In this document: positions 5,957 through 11,211 of the stretch, piece after piece | Layout of the letters: every line of letters begins with the position of its first letter | Position numbering within the stretch: position 1 is the stretch's first letter | Assembly: GCA_014523525.1 (NCBI GenBank) | Contig: JAATVL010000077.1 | Span: 1 to 12,622, forward strand | Direction: 5' to 3' | From: Nitrososphaerales archaeon TH703 | GTDB taxonomy: Archaea; Thermoproteota; Nitrososphaeria; Nitrososphaerales; Nitrososphaeraceae | DNA: 12,622 nt | Program-made: the position numbers and the translations under genes | The notes under the pieces: model-generated | Seen by the model: only the letters and a program-made list of their open reading frames with translations | Database searches by the model: none | What the model was told of the DNA's origin: nothing

Positions 5957-6003
5957 CAGGTTGATCAGATTTAGAAATTTCTAGTTTCCATTGTAAAGAA
6001 CTT
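5957..6003. repeat. Dispersed intergenic repeat, copy 2
   Basis: Aligns with 887-933 in the same orientation: CAGGTTGATCAGATTTAGAA here against CAGATTAATCGGATTTAGAA there, both followed by TTTCTAGTTTCC and an end in AGAACTT. Neither copy is in a coding frame. Confidence 0.6.
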
Positions 6004-6193
6004 GTTGGGTCATGCCTTTTACGATTTCTGTGATAGGTAATAATAATTAATTATATCTCCTTCACGATTAAATTATAAAATATAATGTTACGATTTATTG
6101 CTTTTTTGTGCCCTCACATTCCTGAGGCTTGTAAATAAAAAGGAAACTAACTATGTTAATCGATCCTTAATAATCTAGAATAAGTTAAGTGAT

Positions 6194-6403
6194 ATGATGT
6201 ACATTCAAAAAACTTTGCGTGGCGATCATGCCAACTGTAATAACAATTTACCAATTAATGTTAAGTTGGACACAAGTGTAAACCGACGAAGTAACGAAGA
6301 TAAAATTTCTACTCAGAGTGAACTTATTTTGTGTGAAAACTTGTATGAATCTGCAGCATTGTGTACTATTAACCTTAAAGTAGCTTTGACGAATCTATAT
6401 TGA
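6194..6403 (+). CDS. Hypothetical 69-aa protein
   Basis: An ATG-ATG start at 6194 opens 69 codons. The product is polar, rich in Asn, with three cysteines and no recognised motif or membrane segment. Support is contextual: the stop lies seven bases before the next gene, whose AAGGAG site overlaps its end, and an AT-rich box (TTAATAATC, about 25 bases before the start) could drive a leaderless transcript of the operon. Its amino acid content is not strongly protein-like, so it may be a chance frame inside the leader of the next gene. Confidence 0.38.
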   Translation: MMYIQKTLRGDHANCNNNLPINVKLDTSVNRRSNEDKISTQSELILCENLYESAALCTINLKVALTNLY

Positions 6404-6410
6404 AGGAGAA

Positions 6411-6743
6411 ATGTCTAATCCCTACGGAAATAACAGGTCCCATATCGGAAATATGTTCATATGGTTGGGCATATACATGGGGATTGGTTTAGCAATATCA
6501 TTTGTTCTTCCATTTCCTATATCACTATTGACTATGTTTGTATCGATAATTGGGATTGATTATCTAAGAGCCAGATACATTATGAAAAAGATGGGCATCA
6601 CTAACATAAGACAGATGTTTGGTTTCTTTTCGGCTCCGCAAACGCGAGATGAAGCACTGAAGTATTACTGCATGAGTTGCGGAACCGAACACAGAGAAAC
6701 TTCCTGTCCTAAGTGTGGATCTAAAATGACAAGGGTAGCTTGA
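6411..6743 (+). CDS. Membrane-anchored zinc-ribbon protein
   Basis: A 110-aa protein with two hydrophobic helices (about residues 14-34 and 36-51), a basic connector (YLRARYIMKKMG) and a C-terminal zinc ribbon made by Cys87, Cys90, Cys99 and Cys102 (CMSCG and CPKCG). The ribbon is the kind found in many archaeal small proteins that anchor a metal-binding knuckle at the inner face of the membrane; orientation is inferred from the Arg/Lys-rich loop. AAGGAG stands two bases before the ATG at 6411, rather close but clear. It is followed after 39 bases by another cysteine-rich gene on the same strand, probably in one operon. Function is unknown. Confidence 0.82.
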   Translation: MSNPYGNNRSHIGNMFIWLGIYMGIGLAISFVLPFPISLLTMFVSIIGIDYLRARYIMKKMGITNIRQMFGFFSAPQTRDEALKYYCMSCGTEHRETSCPKCGSKMTRVA

Positions 6744-6782
6744 TTGTAAACAAAATGAAGACGCTGGAAACCAAAAGGGAAA

Positions 6783-7004
6783 ATGTACAGTCTTAAATGC
6801 TTACAATGCGGATCGGGCTTCCTTTGCAGCTTCAATCTTGAAGCGCCAATTTGCAGAAAATGTATTCAAAAAGCTAAATCATTGGACTCCACCATTGATT
6901 ATGACAAAATGTGTCTCAAATGTGGTAACAGAAGAGTAATTTATGGTAAGGAAATGTGCTACTCTTGTTATTTCGGATTTGAAAAGAATGAAGCTCCTTT
7001 ATGA
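6783..7004 (+). CDS. Double zinc-knuckle protein
   Basis: A 73-aa soluble protein with nine cysteines. Two four-cysteine sites are visible: Cys6, Cys9, Cys24 and Cys27 (CLQC, then CRKC), and Cys44, Cys47, Cys59 and Cys62 (CLKCG, then CYSC); Cys15 is extra. The second half has the GNRRVIYGKEMCYSC pattern of a treble-clef-like finger. It probably binds two zinc ions. The partner is unknown; small double-knuckle proteins in archaea often touch nucleic acid or a larger complex. It lies 39 bases after the membrane zinc-ribbon gene in the same direction. A purine-rich AAAGGGAA precedes the ATG. T-rich tracts from 7227 on could end the transcript. Confidence 0.78.
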   Translation: MYSLKCLQCGSGFLCSFNLEAPICRKCIQKAKSLDSTIDYDKMCLKCGNRRVIYGKEMCYSCYFGFEKNEAPL

Positions 7005-7359
7005 GAAGCACTATACATAAGAACATAACGGAAGTCATTGGTGTCCCTTGTTAATTCAACTATCAATAATAGGACTTAGAGGTTCAACGGATTTAATGAA
7101 ATACAGTCATATTTTACAGAACCACCAGAGGTCTATCACAAGTGGAATTATACTGTTACCAGATAGTATAGTCACTTCTATATAGAATGAAATATGAGAC
7201 AATATCATTTTTGATTACATGAAAGGTCAAATCATTTTTTTAACCGTATCAAACTTTTTTGTTCAGGTTTTATGGAATCGATGATCATGCAGATCACAGG
7301 AATTTCAAATATACTTTGATAGCACTCTAGCGTGACATTTGAGTCTGTATCTTTTTAAC
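7005..7359. other. Spacer between convergent genes with an interrupted palindrome
   Basis: No supportable gene was seen. It includes the palindrome at 7140-7177 and T-rich tracts near 7227-7242 and 7255-7260 that suit termination of the plus-strand operon. A 54-codon open frame crossing 7030-7190 lacks a good start and was not called. Confidence 0.45.
7140..7177. repeat. Two-part inverted repeat between convergent genes
   Basis: AAGTG (7140-7144) pairs with CACTT (7173-7177) and TATACT (7149-7154) with AGTATA (7165-7170), giving a bulged hairpin with a ten-base loop. Its place between converging genes suggests a transcript-end structure. Confidence 0.4.
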
Positions 7360-8424
7360 CTATAGCAGTATCTTGCGTGATATTGATTTTCTCAGGTTAT
7401 TTACACCATATCCAGATTTAGGCGATACCAGTATTGGATCCAGTATATTTAATTCTGTGAAAATCCTTTTAACATCATCAAATTCAGCTTTATCTATTTT
7501 AGAAAAAATTATTACAATTTTTTCTTTGTCTACTTTCAACTCTTCTAGCACATTCATACAGCTATAATATTTTATTCTAATTTCATCCTCCGATTCTGAT
7601 GAATCAATTAGGAGGAGAATCATGTCTGCCTGAAGTGACTCTTCGAGAGTAGACTTAAAGGCCTCAATCATATAAGTAGGAAGTCTTCTAATGAATCCGA
7701 CAGTATCAGTAAGCAAAAGTTTCTGTCCACCAATAATAAAGGACCTAGTCGTAGTCGAAAGTGTAGTAAATAAATTTTCAGATGTTTCTTTACTTTCAAG
7801 AGTAAGCAAGTTGAATAGAGTAGTCTTTCCTGAACTTGTGTATCCTACAAGAGAAACTATTGGCATTCTGTTATCAAGTCTCTGATTATGGTAAAGTTCG
7901 CGTTTTCTTCTAGCTTCTGTCAACTTATTTATAATAAATCCCATCCTCCTTTTCAAGTCCCTAAATTTTACGTCAACTATGTATTCTCCACTGCCTCCTT
8001 TGCCTGGTCTCTCGCTACCTATTAACAGTGTCGAGTTTTCCCTAATCCGCGGTAGCTCATATTTAATTTCTGCAAGTTGGATCTGTAATTTTGCTTCCGA
8101 TGTAGTAGCTCTAGTGTAAAACAAGTCAAGGATAAGCCTTTCTCTATCTACTACCTTTGCGCCTGTTGTCTTCTCTAAATTATAGATCTGCTTTGGTGTC
8201 ATATGTTCATCAACAATAATCTTGTCAGACTCAGTATGTTGAAGAAATTCTTTAATCTCTTCGACCTTGCCAGATCCCAGACCATATTTCGTATGCCTCA
8301 GGTCTTTTTGGGTAAAGCACTTTACAATATTAAAATTGCCCAATGATTCAACCAAACCTTTTCCTTCCTGTTTGCTGAAATCGTCAGCATATGTTACCAG
8401 TATAGCATTTTGTTTACTTGTCAG
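7360..8424 (-). CDS. hflX: HflX-family GTPase, CTG start
   Basis: A 354-aa ribosome-associated GTPase of the HflX type. The N-terminal domain has YGLGSGKVEEIKEFL and VDEHMTPKQIYNLEK; the helical linker has ATTSEAKLQIQLAEIKYELP. The G domain has G1 GYTSSGKTT (residues 194-202), G3 DTVGF (240-244), G4 SKID (308-311) and G5 SPKSG (334-338). HflX binds the large ribosomal subunit and rescues or splits ribosomes under stress. The first TTG in frame (8355) would cut off the first beta strand, NAILVTYADDFSKQEGKG, which belongs to the family fold. The frame stays open only to a TGA just beyond 8424, and CTG at 8424-8422 overlaps the stop of the upstream zinc-ribbon gene as CTGA, so I place the start there. 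Odd points: Ser replaces Asn in G4, and the usual GPGE-type glycine motif is degenerate (GKGGSGEYIVDVKFRD). Confidence 0.88.
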   Translation of the reverse strand: MTSKQNAILVTYADDFSKQEGKGLVESLGNFNIVKCFTQKDLRHTKYGLGSGKVEEIKEFLQHTESDKIIVDEHMTPKQIYNLEKTTGAKVVDRERLILDLFYTRATTSEAKLQIQLAEIKYELPRIRENSTLLIGSERPGKGGSGEYIVDVKFRDLKRRMGFIINKLTEARRKRELYHNQRLDNRMPIVSLVGYTSSGKTTLFNLLTLESKETSENLFTTLSTTTRSFIIGGQKLLLTDTVGFIRRLPTYMIEAFKSTLEESLQADMILLLIDSSESEDEIRIKYYSCMNVLEELKVDKEKIVIIFSKIDKAEFDDVKRIFTELNILDPILVSPKSGYGVNNLRKSISRKILL

Positions 8425-8609
8425 AATGTTTCAGGTCCGGACCAGTCCATATAATCATCATGTGAATATTCGTTTTTGTGCCCCCTTGAACACTCATGTG
8501 ATGTTGCAGAATTAGCTTTTAATTTGGAACCTTCTTTGGTATCTTCAGGTATATAAACACCGGGAAACACTTCACCACAGTTCTTGCATTTTAACATCAG
8601 CATAGGCAT
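8421..8609 (-). CDS. Zinc-ribbon protein upstream of hflX
   Basis: A 62-aa protein with a CKNCG knuckle (Cys8, Cys11) and a second half-site CSRGH (Cys40, His44), ending DDYMDWSGPETF. The pattern LKCKNCGEVFPGVYI followed by a SHECSRGHKNEY segment is of a type common among tiny proteins of ammonia-oxidising archaea. It should fold around one zinc. The start ATG at 8609-8607 gives MPMLMLKC; alternative ATGs at codons 3 and 5 cannot be excluded. Its stop TGA overlaps the CTG start of hflX, so the two are translated from one message and the HflX level may depend on translation of this gene. The perfect palindrome GGTCCGGACC (8434-8443) lies in its last codons. Function unknown. Confidence 0.8.
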   Translation of the reverse strand: MPMLMLKCKNCGEVFPGVYIPEDTKEGSKLKANSATSHECSRGHKNEYSHDDYMDWSGPETF

Positions 8610-8834
8610 TTGTCTTAAACTAACTATTATACGATGTCGATGCTATTAATATCTACCGACGCTAATATTCAAGTAAAAATGGATTAACTGTCACCAATCG
8701 TTAGCAATATCATATATCGACCAGATGTACGCGTTATTCGCTACTAGTATCTCTAAGACTTGACCATTTTTAGGAGCGCTAAGGGTAATTCAGGGTTTCT
8801 AGTACCAAAAGATACTTAAAAATAAATCATAATT

Positions 8835-9098
8835 TTACTGAATAAGGTCTAAGACCATTTTCAATTCATCTATCTCATTTTCTATAGCTTGTCTGTCTAC
8901 CTCATCTCTACCATACTTTGCCGTGTACTTTGCCAACCTTTGACATGCTTCAATCTGTCCTAATATCAAGTCCTTCTTATCGTGACATAAACTATGGTAG
9001 CTATCAATCAAGGAATACGTTACTTTTCTCTTCTTATCCATGCATCCACAAGTTTTGGCCATAATGCCATAGGGTGATTCTGCTTCGGAAATATTCAA
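8835..9098 (-). CDS. Small helical cysteine-containing protein
   Basis: An 87-aa protein. After a short start it has Cys17 and Cys19 (TCGCMDKKRK), then mostly charged helix: SLCHDKKDLILGQIEACQRL and EVDRQAIENEIDELKMVLDL, suggesting a two- or three-helix bundle or coiled coil. No family was recognised. The start is taken as TTG at 9098-9096, which overlaps the stop of the upstream gene as TTGA; a GGTG about ten bases upstream is a weak ribosome binding site. An internal ATG at codon 13 (MAKTCGC) is the alternative. It is co-directional and overlapping with the zinc protein at 9095-9364, so it is probably translationally coupled and possibly its partner. Confidence 0.65.
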   Translation of the reverse strand: MNISEAESPYGIMAKTCGCMDKKRKVTYSLIDSYHSLCHDKKDLILGQIEACQRLAKYTAKYGRDEVDRQAIENEIDELKMVLDLIQ

Positions 9099-9364
9099 TT
9101 TACTAAGACACCGTCATTGGAATCAAACCAGAATTCTAGGACCATACCATGAATATAATCATAAACTAGTCTGTATGACTCATAATCTGATACAGGCATT
9201 GATTCTACTTCATTATTACCACACAAAGGACAAGTATTGGGAATGATTAAGTTGGTCAAGCATGTGGCACACCAGTGACACGATTTACAGATCAAGAAAT
9301 TTCTCTTGTCAATAAACTTATCTTTATTTTCATAGAGCAGCGGATAAATCTTCGAAGAGGTCAC
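9095..9364 (-). CDS. Six-cysteine zinc-ribbon protein
   Basis: An 89-aa protein with a regular cysteine array CKSCHWCATC (Cys26, 29, 32, 35) and CPLCG (Cys45, 48), able to hold one or two zinc ions. The following segment, NEVESMPVSDYESYRLVYDY and then GMVLEFWF, has alternating strand-like character. Proteins with this ribbon plus an ESxPxSxxESY tail recur in ammonia-oxidising archaea; their function is not established. The start is GTG at 9364-9362; no ribosome binding site is seen, and TATACAAA on the minus strand is centred about 29 bases before it, which fits a leaderless transcript. The stop TGA overlaps the TTG start of the next gene. Confidence 0.75.
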   Translation of the reverse strand: MTSSKIYPLLYENKDKFIDKRNFLICKSCHWCATCLTNLIIPNTCPLCGNNEVESMPVSDYESYRLVYDYIHGMVLEFWFDSNDGVLVN

Positions 9365-9389
9365 AATAACGAATCATAGCCTAACGCTT

Positions 9390-9397
9390 TTTGTATA
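9390..9397 (-). promoter_or_regulatory. TATA-like box of the six-cysteine zinc-ribbon gene
   Basis: TATACAAA on the minus strand lies just under 30 bases before the GTG at 9364, without any ribosome binding site in between. Confidence 0.4.
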
Positions 9398-9581
9398 TTG
9401 ATTTTATTTAACATCAATTATATTGAGTTTGGATGCATTTAAGCATATCTAATATTTGTATTAGCAACCGAAAGAATAGAATGGTTTAGAAAATATGTAT
9501 AACTTGACAGAATATTACGAATATTGCCCCTATAACAAACAAAGATAACAAAAAAGTTATGTATTACTTAATAACTTACGA

Positions 9582-9740
9582 ATGTTCCTATTCTTAGGAA
9601 TTATAGCGCTTAAACTTTTTGTAGTTAGTCTTCATTACATTTTTTTGTTACTGAGAACATACAAATTTTACCACAGGCGGCGCAACTCATTTTTTAAGAG
9701 CAGGTTATTCGCACACTGTTTTAAGAACTCATTCTACTGA
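9582..9740 (+). CDS. Possible 52-aa single-span membrane protein
   Basis: ATG at 9582 opens 52 codons: a hydrophobic segment MFLFLGIIALKLFVV... to about residue 24, then a strongly basic tail (RTYKFYHRRRNSFFKSR), an arrangement that would place the C-terminus in the cytoplasm. There is no ribosome binding site; TTATGTATT about 22 bases upstream might be a TATA box for a leaderless message. T-rich DNA yields hydrophobic chance frames, so this call is weak, though the sharp change from hydrophobic to basic is unusual. Confidence 0.28.
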   Translation: MFLFLGIIALKLFVVSLHYIFLLLRTYKFYHRRRNSFFKSRLFAHCFKNSFY

Positions 9741-9841
9741 TAACTTTTAAAGGCTTATATGACTTGAAGACGTTATCTTGATCAGTAAATAATAGTTGTG
9801 ACGTTGTCAATCTGAAAACAAAACTATTAGGATAATACAAA

Positions 9842-10129
9842 ATGAAAATAATAGCATGGTGTTATAACTGCAAACAGCAAATATGCTTTAACAACGAAAC
9901 CAGAAATAGAAATGGTGTGGCAATTCCAGTGGATGATTATGGTAATCTTCACAGTTGCAGACATAAAAATCGAAAGCCTGGATTTCAAAGTCAAAAATGT
10001 TTCAGATGTGGACAAGTCATACATTTTGACGAAAATTACAGGTCAATTTCGGGAAAGTATATTCCACTCGATTGGAATTTGGGCAAACGACATGAGTGTA
10101 ATGAGACGCCATATCTAGAGAATAGATAG
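9842..10129 (+). CDS. Tandem-duplicated zinc-binding protein
   Basis: A 95-aa soluble protein made of two copies of one domain. Copy 1 (about residues 5-43) has CYNCKQQICF, a VAIPVDD strand and HSC; copy 2 (about 51-88) has CFRCGQVIHF, a KYIPLDW strand and HEC. Both have the ligand plan CxxC - about 27 residues - HxC (Cys7, Cys10, His37, Cys39; Cys53, Cys56, His84, Cys86), so each copy should bind one zinc. Single copies with a CxxCGxxIxFDxxxxSxxGKxIPLD plan are typical small proteins of ammonia-oxidising archaea; a tandem pair is less usual. The ATG at 9842 has no ribosome binding site, as for a leaderless mRNA. Function unknown; nucleic acid or protein binding is a guess. Confidence 0.8.
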   Translation: MKIIAWCYNCKQQICFNNETRNRNGVAIPVDDYGNLHSCRHKNRKPGFQSQKCFRCGQVIHFDENYRSISGKYIPLDWNLGKRHECNETPYLENR

Positions 10130-10258
10130 TATAGGCTATCTCAAGAATTAATGAAAAAAGATGTGTACCAGGCGACAAGAACTGAACCACACATTACAGC
10201 GACATAGGAATAATGCACGATCACGAACAGCCATTGGAGATTACTCTAGACAAGTGTA

Positions 10259-10384
10259 TTATTGTAATTTGACTATCTCATCCCAAGTTCCAGTTGCTGT
10301 CAGCATATAATATTTACAGTGATTTCCAGATTCTAAATGTATAATATTTCCAGCTGTAATTTGAACTTGAAATAACCTATTCAA
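10259..10384 (-). CDS. Possible 41-aa protein or gene fragment
   Basis: A frame starting at TTG 10384 (or CTG 10393) and ending with TAA at 10261-10259. The translation contains FQVQITAGNIIHLESG and YYMLTATGTWDEIVKLQ, which reads like part of a folded protein rather than AT-rich noise, but no family was recognised and no ribosome binding site is present. An ATG four codons upstream of the CTG lies in another frame, so this could also be a frameshifted remnant. Confidence 0.25.
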   Translation of the reverse strand: MNRLFQVQITAGNIIHLESGNHCKYYMLTATGTWDEIVKLQ

Positions 10385-10447
10385 GAATTGCAGGAAACTT
10401 GGTCATGCCACTACGTCCTTGGCTTGCCTATCAAGTGGTTTATTGTA

Positions 10448-10612
10448 TTATATTTGTAGTGTGTCCATTAGGCCCAAACTTAGATCTTCAAGTAATTCGA
10501 ACAAATCTATAAACTTCGAATTCCTTTTATAGACCGTAAGAGTTGCCATGCCATGGTAAAATGTCTTAATTCCTTGTACGATACGATATACGTAACATTT
10601 CCACGTTCGCAT
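10448..10612 (-). CDS. Possible 54-aa hypothetical protein
   Basis: ATG at 10612-10610 opens 54 codons, MRTWKCYVYRIVQGIKTFYH followed by a TVYKRNSKFIDLFELLEDL helix-like end. The composition is balanced, with basic N-terminal and acidic C-terminal halves, and would be unusual for noise in AT-rich DNA. No family was recognised. It is divergent from the 53-aa cysteine-rich gene that starts 73 bases away on the other strand, leaving room for a shared promoter region. There is no clear ribosome binding site. Confidence 0.4.
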   Translation of the reverse strand: MRTWKCYVYRIVQGIKTFYHGMATLTVYKRNSKFIDLFELLEDLSLGLMDTLQI

Positions 10613-10685
10613 AGCTACAAATCATATCCTTCAAGTTACCCTGAAGATAGGTAACAATTAATTGGTGTAGAAGTAATCATACCTA

Positions 10686-10847
10686 GTGGTTAAATCCGCA
10701 AAATGTATTCAACAACAGCATGATTTGTGTGATGGAGAAATAATAGAAATAATCAATAACTCAAGGGAAACAAGAATTTGTGAATGTCAATGTCATGACA
10801 ATATGTATAAACTAGTCAGTAGGATGCAGGCTGCAAATAATCAGTAA
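10686..10847 (+). CDS. 53-aa cysteine/histidine-rich zinc protein, GTG start
   Basis: A GTG at 10686 opens 53 codons ending in TAA (10845-10847). The product has KCIQQQHDLCDG (Cys7, His12, Cys15) and ICECQCHD (Cys32, Cys34, Cys36, His37). This C-x4-HxxC ... CxCxCH arrangement recurs in very small proteins of ammonia-oxidising archaea and should bind zinc. An in-frame TAA four codons before the GTG limits the start choices, and AT-rich DNA (TTAATT, 10658-10663) about 25 bases upstream fits a leaderless promoter. No function is known. Confidence 0.62.
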   Translation: MVKSAKCIQQQHDLCDGEIIEIINNSRETRICECQCHDNMYKLVSRMQAANNQ

Positions 10848-11180
10848 TTATAGAACCCATGATATCAACGTAATAAACTAAAGTATAGCGTTATCAAGAG
10901 TTATTGAATTTCATATCTACCTGAAAAACCACAAACATCAATATATCATTTAGTTGTTTGTAATAAGAATGATTATGATTACCACAATTAAAGTCAATAC
11001 GATCTTGCAATTTGCATAGTTATTGATTTATGTAACCCGCATTGGTTCTGTTAAGTCAAGTATTATGACTTAACCGGCAATTGCAGAACCTCAATTAAGC
11101 AAATTAACCACAGCCGTAGGTGACCTAATTAGGAATATGAGTTGACTAGAACTTAAATAATCTGCCAGGGAGCGTCTAAC
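10848..11180. other. Spacer upstream of the radical SAM gene
   Basis: No gene was seen. The main content is the long hairpin at 11044-11090. Confidence 0.5.
11044..11090. repeat. Long two-part hairpin upstream of the radical SAM gene
   Basis: GTTAAGTCA (11050-11058) and TGACTTAAC (11066-11074) form a perfect nine-base stem with a seven-base loop. Outside it, GGTTCTG (11044-11050) and CAGAACC (11084-11090) form a second stem, with CGGCAATTG (11075-11083) left as a one-sided bulge. It ends 121 bases before the radical SAM start and about 90 bases before its TATA box, so it is probably outside the transcript of that gene. It could be a DNA operator, a small RNA or a repeat remnant. Confidence 0.6.
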
Positions 11181-11189
11181 TTATAAATT
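11181..11189 (+). promoter_or_regulatory. TATA box of the radical SAM gene
   Basis: TTATAAATT is centred 27 bases before the ATG at 11212. It is the best TATA match in the window, and with no ribosome binding site it implies a leaderless mRNA. Confidence 0.6.
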
Positions 11190-11211
11190 AAGTGCGATAT
11201 TATAACTATAC

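Larger units (their letters stand above)
5368..6193. other. Long gene-poor spacer with two hairpins and a dispersed repeat
   Basis: No confident gene. It contains hairpins at 5457-5476 and 5743-5761, the second copy of the dispersed repeat (5957-6003), and a possible 22-codon hydrophobic frame (5795-5863, MTMYMILSVGVITTYIILLG) without a ribosome binding site. The frame stays open and hydrophobic upstream of that ATG, so it might be longer with a non-ATG start, but it is too weak to call as a gene. Confidence 0.5.
9365..9841. other. Spacer between divergent genes
   Basis: This region should contain the promoters of both flanking zinc-protein genes. The only candidate gene is the 52-codon membrane frame at 9582-9740. 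Confidence 0.45.
10130..10685. other. Spacer with two weak small minus-strand frames
   Basis: No long gene. Two short frames on the minus strand (10259-10384 and 10448-10612) have protein-like composition and are listed separately. The rest shows no recognisable feature. Confidence 0.4.

Noticed and set aside
7030..7196. Open plus-strand stretch ending near 7196
   Set aside because: The only ATG gives 28 codons; no ribosome binding site or homology is recognised, and the palindrome at 7140-7177 lies within it.
7373..7885. Plus-strand frames opposite hflX (7373-7567 and 7691-7885)
   Set aside because: Antisense shadows of the HflX coding sequence without any recognisable motif.
8267..8515. 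82-codon plus-strand frame
   Set aside because: Opposite both hflX and the zinc-ribbon gene; no motif or start signal.
9827..10118. Frames 9827-10024 minus and 9912-10118 plus
   Set aside because: Shadows of the tandem zinc-domain gene at 9842-10129, which keeps the CxxC and HxC ligands in its own frame.
10931..11010. Hydrophobic minus-strand stretch (VLTLIVVIIIILITNN)
   Set aside because: No ATG, GTG or ribosome binding site gives a reasonable start; AT-rich DNA often yields Ile/Val runs.
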